Shown: positions 1-6,513, numbered from the stretch's first letter. The stretch: 21,218 nt of DNA from UBA10002 sp964373775 (GCA_964373775.1 CAYJWA010000007.1:1-21218); one strand, 5' to 3'. Notes: generated by a model not told the origin, from the letters alone. Program-made: numbers and translations.

Positions 1-31
1 TTTAGTTGAAAGGTGAAGTGTATTTTTTGAC

Positions 32-70
32 TACACAAATTACTTGCGGCCGTGTATGATTAGTGTATGG
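32..70. repeat. Direct repeat, left copy, flanking the PaaX/Cas2-like gene
   Basis: TACACAAAT, six unrelated bases, then a 24-nt block (47-70) that matches the copy at 644-667 in 22 of 24 positions. The pair is spaced by 597 nt. The last 14 bases of the block are identical in both copies. The right copy overlaps the 3' end of the regulator gene, so the unit could be a duplicated gene boundary or a mobile cassette border. Confidence 0.7.
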
Positions 71-87
71 GGATTTTGGAGGAGCGA

Positions 88-639
88 ATGCGTAAAAAAG
101 ACAAGATTGGCAGGGCGCAGAGAGCAACTCTGAAAGCAGTTGCCTTTGCCGGTGTCTTGAGTGTGGCACTTCTGGCACCCAATGCCTTGCAAGTATTGAA
201 GCAATTTGGGTTTGTAGCACGAGCGCGCCAGACCGAAATTATCAAGCGGGCGCGCGAGCGCCTGATTGCGCGCGGTTTGCTTAGATTCGCAAAAAAAGGA
301 TATCTTGAATTGACCGCGAAAGGAGAGTCAGAAATTGCTCTCTTAGAGAGAACTAACTATCAATTACCTAAGCCGAGGCGATGGGACAAGAAATGGCGCA
401 TACTTATCTTTGATATCCCTGAAAAGCGAAGATGGCTTCGGGATAGAGTTCGCGCAACGCTGATTGCGATTGGATTTAAGCGGCTTCAGTACAGCGTTTT
501 TATTTACCCATATGACTGCGAAGATGTCGTGGCGCTCCTCAAGGCGGATTTTAAGATTGGTAAGGATTTGCTTTATATGATAGTGGATGAATTGGAAAAT
601 GATCGTCATCTGTGTGAGCGGTTCGGTTTACACAAATAG
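88..639 (+). CDS. PaaX/Cas2-like winged-helix regulator
   Basis: About 183 residues. The N-terminal half looks like a winged helix (a helix pair ending in 'ERLIARGLLRF', then a wing with 'GYLELTAKGE'). The C-terminal half has the ferredoxin-like PaaX-C/Cas2 signature 'WRILIFDIPEKRRWLRDRVR' followed by 'GFKRLQYSVFIYP'. CPR proteins of this type are often auto-annotated as Cas2, but no cas1, effector or repeat array is visible here, so a DNA-binding regulator is more likely. The start at 88 is chosen over an in-frame ATG at 67 because GGAGG lies at 78-82, between the two, and serves 88. This is one of only two clear Shine-Dalgarno-led genes in the window, with gatB. Specific target unknown. Confidence 0.75.
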   Translation: MRKKDKIGRAQRATLKAVAFAGVLSVALLAPNALQVLKQFGFVARARQTEIIKRARERLIARGLLRFAKKGYLELTAKGESEIALLERTNYQLPKPRRWDKKWRILIFDIPEKRRWLRDRVRATLIAIGFKRLQYSVFIYPYDCEDVVALLKADFKIGKDLLYMIVDELENDRHLCERFGLHK

Positions 640-667
640 GATACGGCCGCGTGTGATTAGTGTATGG
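629..667. repeat. Direct repeat, right copy, overlapping the regulator stop codon
   Basis: Right-hand partner of 32-70. It begins inside the last codons of the regulator (the bases encoding its final residues and TAG) and continues into the intergenic region. 32 of 39 positions match overall, with the differences concentrated in a six-base spacer. Confidence 0.7.
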
Positions 668-702
668 AAGAGGTGCGGGCAAATACAGTGTGTGCGTGTA
701 TG

Positions 703-731
703 TTGCGCCCCGTTAGGTCTCTTTATATACT
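703..731 (+). promoter_or_regulatory. Candidate murB promoter
   Basis: TTGCGC (703-708), a 17-nt spacer, and TATACT (726-731). The -10 matches consensus at 5 of 6 positions and the -35 only at 3 of 6. If used, the murB transcript would have a leader of about 145 nt containing the two inverted repeats that follow. Confidence 0.4.
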
Positions 732-749
732 GAAAGAGAAGCGTGTGGC

Positions 750-819
750 GCGAAGACACGGCCGGCGGTCGCACTCACATTAGACATGTTGGAGCTCGCT
801 CCGCCGGCTATGTCTTCGC
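750..819. repeat. Inverted repeat in the murB leader
   Basis: Arms 750-768 and 801-819 are complementary at 17 of 19 positions, with a 32-nt loop. The stem is GC-rich (GCCGGCGG core) and has no T-run after it, so it is not a standard terminator. Confidence 0.75.
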
Positions 820-834
820 ATCAAGACAATGTGC

Positions 835-877
835 CTACGAGCATCTGATTCTCGTTACGAGAATCAGATGCTCGTAG
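835..877. repeat. Perfect 43-bp inverted repeat just before the murB start
   Basis: Arms of 21 bp (835-855 and 857-877) with a single central base at 856. With one mismatch, pairing continues to 829/883, so the first two bases of the murB ATG (882-884) fall within the stem. No T-tract follows and no Shine-Dalgarno is visible. The folded RNA would hide the start codon. Confidence 0.85.
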
Positions 878-881
878 ACAT

Positions 882-2105
882 ATGAAAGTTCAAGAGCATA
901 TACCGCTGCGGGATTTGACGACCTTAAAAATCGGCGGGACAGCCCGCTATTTTTGTTCTGCCGCGACCGTTGAGGAGTTCGCCGAGGCGGTTTCGTTTGC
1001 GCGAGAAAAGAAAGTGCCTGCGGTCGTGCTTGGCGGCGGTTCCAATGTGCTCATTGCAAGCGGAGAAATCAACGCGCTGGTGGTGAAAGTTGAGATAAAG
1101 GGGGTTGAGTGGGAAGAAGGCAAAGATATTTTGAAATTTAGACATTCAGATATTTCGACATCTCAACATATAGCTCCTTCTCAAAGTCCCAAAGTCCCAA
1201 AGTCCCAAAATGATATTCTCGTCATCGCCGGGGCAGGCGAGAGCTGGGACGGGTTAGTGGAACAGGCGGTCAAGCGCGGACTCTGGGGCATTGAAAACTT
1301 ATCGGGCATTCCGGGAACCGTTGGCGCCGCGCCGATTCAGAATATTGGCGCGTATGGGACGGAGATTAGGGATGTGCTGGAGTGGGTTGAAGCGTTTAAT
1401 ACGAAAACAGGAAGGGTGCGGAGAATCTCAAACCGTGAGTGCTTTTTCGGCTATCGAGACAGCATGTTCAAGACCCCGAATGGAAAGGCCCTTGTCATTA
1501 CGCGAGTTGCCCTGCGGCTTTCAAAAACAGGGAAGCCGAATCTGGAGTACACGGACCTAAAAAGCAGAATCTCTAATTCCCAATTTCTAATTTCTGATGA
1601 AACGGGAGAAAAGAGAAATGAAAATGGAATCACGTCCTCTGATGTCAGAATCGCGATACTTGAGATACGAAGCAGGAAGTTTCCTGATTTGAAAACATGC
1701 GGCACGGCTGGTTCCTTCTTCAAGAATCCGATAATCCCTAAAACTCAATTTGATGAACTCAAAAAGAAATATCCGGAACTTCCCGGGTTCCCGATGTGCG
1801 ACCCGAATCAACGAATAACATCCGAATATACCGAATTGAAGAAGCAATATTTCGGGTCATTCGGATTGCATTCGGGTCATTCGGATCGGGTAAAAGTTCC
1901 TCTCGCGTGGATTCTGGACAACATCTGCGGGCTCAAGGGATATACAAAGGGCAATGTTGCGCTCTTTGAGCGTCAGCCGATTGTGCTCGTGAGCACCGGC
2001 GACGCGTCCGCGGAAGAAGTGGAAACTTTTGCAAAAGAGGTGGCGGCAAAAGTTGAAAAGAGAACCGGCATTGAAATAGAATGGGAAGTGCAACACCTTC
2101 AGTAA
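882..2105 (+). CDS. murB: UDP-N-acetylenolpyruvoylglucosamine reductase
   Basis: Cytoplasmic FAD enzyme of peptidoglycan synthesis that reduces UDP-GlcNAc-enolpyruvate to UDP-MurNAc with NADPH. The N-terminal FAD domain shows 'LKIGGTARYF' and 'LGGGSNVLIAS' (about 50-60). The 'SGIPGTVGAAPIQNIGAYG' stretch (about 140) and 'GYRDSMFK' (about 190) are diagnostic, and 'CGTAGSFFKNP' (about 273) holds the proton-donor serine. At 407 residues it is longer than most MurB proteins. The excess sits in three repeat-like inserts: near residues 83-112 (with three AAAGTCCC units), near 229-250, and near 307-336 (two copies of an ATTCGGGTCATTCGGAT-like word). All leave the frame open and the core motifs intact, so the enzyme is probably active. 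The start is set by homology. Confidence 0.95.
   Translation: MKVQEHIPLRDLTTLKIGGTARYFCSAATVEEFAEAVSFAREKKVPAVVLGGGSNVLIASGEINALVVKVEIKGVEWEEGKDILKFRHSDISTSQHIAPSQSPKVPKSQNDILVIAGAGESWDGLVEQAVKRGLWGIENLSGIPGTVGAAPIQNIGAYGTEIRDVLEWVEAFNTKTGRVRRISNRECFFGYRDSMFKTPNGKALVITRVALRLSKTGKPNLEYTDLKSRISNSQFLISDETGEKRNENGITSSDVRIAILEIRSRKFPDLKTCGTAGSFFKNPIIPKTQFDELKKKYPELPGFPMCDPNQRITSEYTELKKQYFGSFGLHSGHSDRVKVPLAWILDNICGLKGYTKGNVALFERQPIVLVSTGDASAEEVETFAKEVAAKVEKRTGIEIEWEVQHLQ
1183..1206. repeat. Tandem AAAGTCCC x3 inside murB
   Basis: Three perfect 8-nt units in the first low-complexity insert, encoding Ser/Pro/Lys-rich residues between the conserved 'VEWEEG' and 'LVIAGAGESWDGL' segments. Three 8-nt units keep the reading frame. 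Confidence 0.85.
1801..1891. repeat. CCGAAT/ATTCGG repeat insert inside murB
   Basis: Contains ACCCGAAT at the left, and two near-identical ATTCGGGTCATTCGGAT words at about 1852-1868 and 1869-1885, giving inverted-repeat potential across the segment. It interrupts the protein between 'LPGFPM' and 'VPLAWILD', which are normally close together in MurB. Confidence 0.65.
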
Positions 2106-2111
2106 ATTTTT

Positions 2112-2202
2112 AATTATCAGTGACCAATTTTCAATTCACATCGAATCTGAAAATTAATCAATTGAAGTTTGACTGAACATTGAGAATTGTAAATTGATAA
2201 TT
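2112..2202. repeat. AT-rich imperfect palindrome downstream of murB
   Basis: 24-nt arms 2112-2135 and 2179-2202 match in inverted orientation at 19 of 24 positions. It starts 7 nt after the murB stop and could end the transcript, or be one of the intergenic palindromes common in this window. Confidence 0.6.
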
Positions 2203-2235
2203 TTCTACTTATCCACACATGAGCGTGTTCATCCA

Positions 2236-2263
2236 TTGTATACGCATAGGAGCGTGCGATAAT
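2236..2263 (+). promoter_or_regulatory. Candidate promoter with extended -10 for the basic mini-gene
   Basis: TTGTAT (2236-2241), a 16-nt spacer, and GATAAT (2258-2263) preceded by TGC, forming an extended -10. It lies about 100 nt upstream of the mini-gene start at 2365. Confidence 0.4.
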
Positions 2264-2364
2264 AGAGAAGGTCGAATTAGTCTCATGCAGATAATTGAAG
2301 GAAAGAAACACGGCTGACGCGACATTCTCGATTCCGGTTGCGCGGACTCTTTTCTTCTACGGAA

Positions 2365-2439
2365 ATGGCAAAGAAGAAACGCCGCAAGGCGGCAAAGAAG
2401 CGCAAGAGCGCGAAGCGACGCGGGAAACGTCGCCGCTAA
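2365..2439 (+). CDS. 24-residue Lys/Arg-rich small protein
   Basis: Begins MAKKKRRKAAKK and ends in GKRRR. Apart from Met, Ala, Ser and one Gly it is entirely Lys and Arg, so strongly basic and probably nucleic-acid binding, like the basic tails of histone-like or ribosomal proteins. It has no acidic residue and no membrane segment. The coding case rests on the clean ATG-to-TAA frame, the composition, a candidate promoter upstream, and a strong intrinsic terminator one base after the stop, which gives it its own transcription unit. No Shine-Dalgarno beyond GGAA is visible. Function unknown; it could instead be a by-product of repetitive AAG/CGC sequence. Confidence 0.5.
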   Translation: MAKKKRRKAAKKRKSAKRRGKRRR

Positions 2440-2440
2440 C

Positions 2441-2474
2441 AAAAAGCTCTCCGATGTTAGTCGGAGAGCTTTTT
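2441..2474 (+). terminator. Intrinsic terminator of the basic mini-gene
   Basis: Perfect 14-bp stem (2441-2454 with 2461-2474), six-base loop TGTTAG, ending in TTTTT. The A-run on the left means it could also work on the other strand. Confidence 0.9.
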
Positions 2475-2685
2475 GGTGTGGAATCCGCGGTTGGCACTTG
2501 GAGCGCCAGTATACCATCTTCTGTTATCCTCGCGGCTAAAGCCCGTCCGAGAGCGTCCGAGTCGTTCGGAGTAACTTAGGCTCGCCCGATTAGGGAGGCG
2601 GGAATCCGGTCGTTAAGGATTAAGGATGTCCGCCGAGGGACGGATTCGTCCTCTGGCGAAAACGATTAAGGATTTCTTCCTTCTA
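2475..2685. other. Non-coding stretch before secA
   Basis: About 210 nt with no credible gene. It holds short repeated words (CGTCCGAG twice near 2548-2561, GATTAAGGAT at two sites) and a weak inverted repeat near 2628-2658. No structure was strong enough to name as an RNA gene. Confidence 0.5.
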
Positions 2686-2694
2686 TGCTAGTAT
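2686..2694 (+). promoter_or_regulatory. Extended -10 of secA (leaderless arrangement)
   Basis: TGCTAGTAT, with the hexamer at 2689-2694 and exactly six bases before the secA ATG. No Shine-Dalgarno precedes the ATG. The spacing places transcription start at or next to the A of the start codon. Confidence 0.55.
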
Positions 2695-2700
2695 ACCCCC

Positions 2701-5505
2701 ATGTTTGGGGTTTTTAAAAAGCTTTTGGGCGATTCCGACACGGGCAAACTGAAACCGCTCTACGCGAATGTGGAGCGGATAAATGCGTTGGAACCAACTG
2801 TCAAAAACCTCTCCGCGGAGACATTCAGGAAAAAGACAGCGGAGCTTAAAAGACGGCTCGGTGCGATTGAAGAGAACACCTCCTCCCTGACTCCTCCCTC
2901 AACTGAGGGGGGAAAGAAAACGAGTGGCGAAACGCTTGACACTCTCCTCCCCGAAGCGTTCGCCCTCGCGCGCGAAGCGGCGCGGCGCACGCTTGGCGAG
3001 CGGCACTTTGATGTCCAGCTTCTCGGCGGTCAGGTGCTTCATAACCGCGGCATTGCGGAGATGCGCACCGGAGAAGGAAAGACCTTGGTGGCGACTCTCC
3101 CCGCGTATCTGAACGCGCTTGAAGGAAAAGGAGTGCATATCGTAACGGTCAACGACTACCTCTCGCGGCGCGACGCGGTCTGGATGGGACAGATTTACCA
3201 CCTGCTTGGGTTGAGTGTGGGAGTGATAAATCATGATTCGTCGTTCCTGTACGACCCTTTGCATACAGCACAAGGCACAGAGGCACAAAGTTCAAACAAA
3301 ACACAAACCCCGCAAAACACAAACGGGGGAGATACTTTAGATAGAAAGAGGGATGAACTCGGGAGTTTCAAAGTAGTGCATGAATTTCTGCGGCCGTGCA
3401 CAAGACGCGAAGCGTACGCGGCGGACATCACCTACGGGACGAACAACGAGTTCGGGTTTGACTATCTGCGCGACAATTTGGAATACAGTTCCGAGCGGCT
3501 CCGTCAACGGGACTTTCATTACGCCATTATTGACGAGGTTGACTCCATTTTGATTGACGAGGCGCGCACGCCCCTCATCATCTCCGCGCCGGTTGCCGAC
3601 TCAGAAAATCTCTACGCGCGGTTTGCGGATATTGCGCGAGGGCTCGCGCGCGACGCCGACTTTACCGTTGACGAAAAGCAAAAGGCGATTCAACTGACTC
3701 CCGCGGGGATTGAAAAGGCGGAGAAGGCGCTTGGGGTGGAGAACATCTACACCGAGAAAGGCATCAAGTTCGTGCATCATCTGGAAACGGCGGTGCGCGC
3801 CAAAGCGCTCTTTCATCTGGACAAAGAATATGTGGTGAAGAACGGAGAGATTGTGATTGTGGACGAATTCACCGGCCGGCTCATGCCCGGGCGGCGCTGG
3901 AGCGAAGGACTCCATCAGGCGATTGAGGCGAAAGAGGGAGTCGCGGTGCAGAAAGAGTCGCGCACCTTCGCGTCCATCACCTTCCAGAATTATTTCCGAC
4001 AGTACTCGAAGCTCGCGGGTATGACCGGCACGGCGAAGACCTCGTCCGAGGAGTTTTACAAAGTGTACGGGCTTGATGTCGTCTCCATTCCGACCAACAA
4101 ACCGTCGGCGCGGAAGGACCAGAACGACCAAATCTTTCAGACGGAGCGCGGCAAGTTCAAGGCCATCGCCCGCAAGGTCGCGGCGCTCAACAAAGCGGGC
4201 CAACCAGTGCTTATCGGCACCGTCTCCATTGAGAAAAACGAAGTGCTCTCGGAGTATCTCAAGAGCGAGGGAGTTCCGCACGAAGTGCTCAACGCCAAGA
4301 ACCACGAGCGTGAAGGCGCGATTATCGCGCAGGCGGGACGGAGAGCGGCCGTGACGGTTGCGACCAACATGGCGGGGCGCGGCGTGGACATCAAACTTGG
4401 CGGGAACCCCGCGACGAAAGAGGAGTATGAAGCAGTCAAAGCGCTTGGCGGTCTTTTTGTCCTCGGCACGGAGCGGCATGAAGCGCGGCGCATTGACAAT
4501 CAACTTCGCGGCCGCTCCGGCCGCCAGGGCGACCCGGGCGAGACGCAGTTTTTCGTCTCTATGGAGGACACGCTCATGCGCGTCTTCGCGCATGACACCA
4601 TCAAGAATATGATGGGACGATTCGGCATTCCGGAAGACGAGCCGATTGAAAATCGGATTATCACACGTTCGCTTGAGACCGCGCAGACAAAAATAGAGGG
4701 GTTCAACTTTGACTCGCGCAAGCATGTGCTGGAGTACGACAATGTGTTGAACCTCCAGCGCACGGTCATCTATGAGCGCCGCCGAAAGATTCTCCTCGGC
4801 GGCCCGGAAGCGGTGGACGAGTACCTCAATCTCTTACAGATTCAACCTCGAATTGCGGGGTCCGAACAAGGTTCGACCTTGAATCGGGAAAAAGGTCAGA
4901 CCTTAACGTACCCCTCAAGGTCTGACCTTGAATCGGGAAAAAGGTCAGACCTTAACGGGTTTGCAGAAGTGGTAGCGCAGAAAAAACACCACCTCGGCGC
5001 CGACTTTTATCCCGCCATTCAGCGGCTCATCCTCCAGACCATAGACCTCTTCTGGGTGGAACATCTGGAAGTCATGGATTACCTGCGCGGCTCGGTGAAC
5101 CTGCGCGCCTACGGCCAGCGCGACCCGCTGGTGGAATACAAAAAGGAAGGGCTGAAGCTTTTTAAGGAGATGGAAGAAAATATCGTGGCGCAAGTGCTCA
5201 ACATTCTCCCGCATATTGCGGTTTCCTCTCAAGGTCTGACCTTGGATCGGGAAAAAGGTCCGACCTTGTCTGGCCCCCGTCTGCAGGAAGTTCACGAACA
5301 AGCGCAACTTATCGGAAGCGGGGATGAAGAATCGGATGCGAAGCATCATGGCAACCAAGGTCCAGTAAGGCCCGACCTTACATCGGGAAAAAGGTCGGAC
5401 CTTTCAGGTCAGACTTTAACGAATCCCGACGGCTCGAAACTTGGCCGCAATGACCCCTGTTACTGCGGGTCGGGGAAGAAATATAAGAAGTGCCACGGAG
5501 CTTGA
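2701..5505 (+). CDS. secA: Preprotein translocase ATPase SecA
   Basis: Motor of the Sec pathway, driving secretory proteins through SecYEG at the cytoplasmic membrane. Visible motifs: 'MRTGEGKTL' Walker A (about 121-129), 'IIDEVDSILIDEARTPLI' Walker B (about 277-294), 'GMTGTAKT' (about 440), 'TNMAGRGVDIKLGG' (about 555), 'DNQLRGRSGRQGDPG' (about 600), and a C-terminal zinc SEC-C motif 'CYCGSGKKYKKCH' (about 920-932). At 934 residues it is longer than typical SecA (about 840-900). The excess is repeat-derived: a CT-rich palindrome near 2893-2912, an ACAAAACACAAAC insert near residues 190-210, and four copies of a 42-nt hairpin repeat in the C-terminal third. None disrupts a catalytic motif, and all stay in frame. 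Confidence 0.97.
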   Translation: MFGVFKKLLGDSDTGKLKPLYANVERINALEPTVKNLSAETFRKKTAELKRRLGAIEENTSSLTPPSTEGGKKTSGETLDTLLPEAFALAREAARRTLGERHFDVQLLGGQVLHNRGIAEMRTGEGKTLVATLPAYLNALEGKGVHIVTVNDYLSRRDAVWMGQIYHLLGLSVGVINHDSSFLYDPLHTAQGTEAQSSNKTQTPQNTNGGDTLDRKRDELGSFKVVHEFLRPCTRREAYAADITYGTNNEFGFDYLRDNLEYSSERLRQRDFHYAIIDEVDSILIDEARTPLIISAPVADSENLYARFADIARGLARDADFTVDEKQKAIQLTPAGIEKAEKALGVENIYTEKGIKFVHHLETAVRAKALFHLDKEYVVKNGEIVIVDEFTGRLMPGRRWSEGLHQAIEAKEGVAVQKESRTFASITFQNYFRQYSKLAGMTGTAKTSSEEFYKVYGLDVVSIPTNKPSARKDQNDQIFQTERGKFKAIARKVAALNKAGQPVLIGTVSIEKNEVLSEYLKSEGVPHEVLNAKNHEREGAIIAQAGRRAAVTVATNMAGRGVDIKLGGNPATKEEYEAVKALGGLFVLGTERHEARRIDNQLRGRSGRQGDPGETQFFVSMEDTLMRVFAHDTIKNMMGRFGIPEDEPIENRIITRSLETAQTKIEGFNFDSRKHVLEYDNVLNLQRTVIYERRRKILLGGPEAVDEYLNLLQIQPRIAGSEQGSTLNREKGQTLTYPSRSDLESGKRSDLNGFAEVVAQKKHHLGADFYPAIQRLILQTIDLFWVEHLEVMDYLRGSVNLRAYGQRDPLVEYKKEGLKLFKEMEENIVAQVLNILPHIAVSSQGLTLDREKGPTLSGPRLQEVHEQAQLIGSGDEESDAKHHGNQGPVRPDLTSGKRSDLSGQTLTNPDGSKLGRNDPCYCGSGKKYKKCHGA
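3294..3324. repeat. CAAAACACAAAC direct repeat inside secA
   Basis: Two exact copies at 3297-3308 and 3313-3324, encoding a Gln/Asn/Thr-rich loop just before the conserved 'REAYAADITYGTNNEFGFDYL' region. The 15-nt word at 3294-3308 occurs exactly, reverse-complemented, in the intergenic palindrome at 13386-13400. Confidence 0.75.
4867..4908. repeat. 42-nt palindromic repeat, unit 1, in secA
   Basis: AAGGTTCGACCTT (4868-4880), 11-nt loop containing ATCGGGAAA, then AAGGTCAGACCTT (4892-4904). Matches unit 2 at 40 of 42 positions. Read as 'QGSTLNREKGQTLT'. Confidence 0.9.
4916..4957. repeat. 42-nt palindromic repeat, unit 2, in secA
   Basis: AAGGTCTGACCTT (4917-4929), 11-nt loop, AAGGTCAGACCTT (4941-4953). 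The two arms are perfect reverse complements and each is itself a 6-1-6 palindrome. It starts 49 nt after unit 1, so it is read in a different frame ('SRSDLESGKRSDLNG'). Confidence 0.92.
5230..5271. repeat. 42-nt palindromic repeat, unit 3, in secA
   Basis: AAGGTCTGACCTT (5231-5243), 11-nt loop, AAGGTCCGACCTT (5255-5267). Read in the unit 1 frame as 'QGLTLDREKGPTLSG'. Confidence 0.9.
5366..5421. repeat. 42-nt palindromic repeat, unit 4, plus half-unit, in secA
   Basis: AAGGCCCGACCTT (5367-5379), 11-nt loop, AAGGTCGGACCTT (5391-5403), then a half-unit CAGGTCAGACTTTAACG (5405-5421) that matches the 3' end of units 1 and 2. Read in the unit 2 frame ('RPDLTSGKRSDLSG'). It lies just before the SEC-C zinc motif. 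Confidence 0.88.
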
Positions 5506-5589
5506 GTTTTACCCCCTCACCTCTGGAGAGTGGGAGATGCAGAGCCAGTAACTTTTTATGGGAAAAGACTTCTACAATCTTGCAACGGT

Positions 5590-5949
5590 ATGAAAGAAAC
5601 CGAATCGTTAAAACTGGCGCGGACATTTCTTGGGAAAAAAGTTGAGGTCGTATTCGACCGGCCGGTTGGGGCGCGACATCCAAAGTATGATTTTGTGTAC
5701 GAGCAGAATTACGGAAACATTCCCGGCGTTCCCGCTCCCGACGGCAAAGACCTTGACGCCTTTTTTCTCGGAACAATGAAACCTTTGCAGAAAGCGAGGG
5801 GAACATGCGTCGCGATTATTCATCGTCGGGATGATGATGACGATAAATTGGTGGTCGTGCCAAAAGGATTTAGTCCGAGCGATGAAGAAATCATAAATCT
5901 CGTTCATTTTCAGGAACAATTTTTCGATTCGGTTGTAGTTAGAAGATAG
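5590..5949 (+). CDS. Inorganic pyrophosphatase family protein
   Basis: 119 residues. Likely hydrolyses pyrophosphate to phosphate in the cytoplasm, pulling forward nucleotide-releasing syntheses. It resembles the short soluble (family I-like) pyrophosphatases: 'LGKKVEVVFDRPVGARHPKYDFVYEQNYGNIPG', 'APDGKDLDAFFLG' with the metal-binding Asp pair, and 'AIIHRRDDDDDKLVVVP'. The ATG at 5590 is preferred to an in-frame upstream start at 5530 because the family begins near 'LGKKVEV' and TACAAT lies at 5573-5578. There is no Shine-Dalgarno. The next gene, a Nudix hydrolase, also handles phosphoanhydride metabolites, but an inverted repeat separates them. Confidence 0.85.
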   Translation: MKETESLKLARTFLGKKVEVVFDRPVGARHPKYDFVYEQNYGNIPGVPAPDGKDLDAFFLGTMKPLQKARGTCVAIIHRRDDDDDKLVVVPKGFSPSDEEIINLVHFQEQFFDSVVVRR

Positions 5950-6011
5950 CATTCTATACATTGACCATCGCGGTCGCGCGTGCAAAGAGCGGCGTGGTTA
6001 GATAACGAGTA

Positions 6012-6041
6012 TATTCTAATGTTCTTGAGAACATCAGAATA
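6012..6041. promoter_or_regulatory. Operator-like inverted repeat upstream of Nudix gene 1
   Basis: Arms 6012-6025 and 6028-6041 pair at 13 of 14 positions around a TG centre (core TGTTCT..AGAACA). It overlaps a -10-like TATATT at 6010-6015 and has no downstream T-run, so a repressor site is more plausible than a terminator. Confidence 0.5.
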
Positions 6042-6070
6042 AAGAAAGTCATTATGAAAATCATTCGAAA

Positions 6071-6469
6071 GTGGGCCTGGGTGTCATGGTGTTCAAGGAC
6101 GGGAAGGTGCTTATGGGAAAACGCAAAAACACGCATGGCACTGGAGAATGGGCGTGGCCCGGAGGGCATTTGGAGTATATGGAATCGTTTGAAGGTTGCG
6201 CAAGGCGTGAAGTTCGAGAAGAAACAGGCATGGAAATAGAGAGCATTCGGTTCCTCCGTCTTCTCAACCTCAAAGCCTATGCGCCAAAGCATTATGTCGA
6301 TATCGGCTTGCGGGCAGACTGGAAGAGCGGCGAGCCGAAGGTGCTTGAAAAAGAGAAATGCGAGGAATGGCGATGGTTCTCTTTGGACAATCTTCCCTCA
6401 CCGGTTTTTGCGACTATTCCGACCTATGTGGAAGCGTACAAAACCGGCAAGAATTTCTTTGATGCGTGA
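6071..6469 (+). CDS. Nudix hydrolase 1
   Basis: About 132 residues. Hydrolyses a nucleoside diphosphate linked to some other group; the substrate is not predictable from sequence. The complete Nudix box is 'GHLEYMESFEGCARREVREETGM' (G-x5-E-x7-REV-x-EE-x-G), preceded by 'WAWPGG', and the N-terminal strand reads 'VMVFKDGKVLMGKRKN'. The only usable in-frame start is GTG at 6071, which leaves almost no residues before the first strand. An ATG at 6054 is one base out of frame. One extra A in the A-run after that ATG would give 'MKNHSKVGLGVMVF', the usual family start. So the start is uncertain, through either a sequencing slip in the A-run or a real loss of the original ATG. Confidence 0.85.
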   Translation: MGLGVMVFKDGKVLMGKRKNTHGTGEWAWPGGHLEYMESFEGCARREVREETGMEIESIRFLRLLNLKAYAPKHYVDIGLRADWKSGEPKVLEKEKCEEWRWFSLDNLPSPVFATIPTYVEAYKTGKNFFDA

Positions 6470-6480
6470 ATGTATTTTTG

Positions 6481-6510
6481 CACAAAACCCGCCAAGAGGC
6501 GGGTTTTGTG
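6481..6510. terminator. Bidirectional terminator between Nudix gene 1 and the tRNA-like gene
   Basis: Perfect 13-bp stem (6481-6493 with 6498-6510), loop AAGA, GC core CCCGCC/GGCGGG flanked by AAAA and TTTT. It sits between two convergent units and can serve both strands. Confidence 0.88.
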
Positions 6511-6513
6511 GTG

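Noticed and set aside
88..639. CRISPR-Cas locus suggested by a Cas2-like fold
   Set aside because: No cas1, effector gene or regularly spaced repeat array is present; the winged helix plus PaaX-like C-domain fits a regulator.
3601..4725. 374-codon open frame on the minus strand inside secA
   Set aside because: It lies wholly antisense to a certain gene, has no family motif, and long antisense frames are expected where third positions are GC-rich.
5530..5589. N-terminal extension of the pyrophosphatase gene
   Set aside because: The added residues have no similarity to the family, and a -10-like box lies inside this segment.
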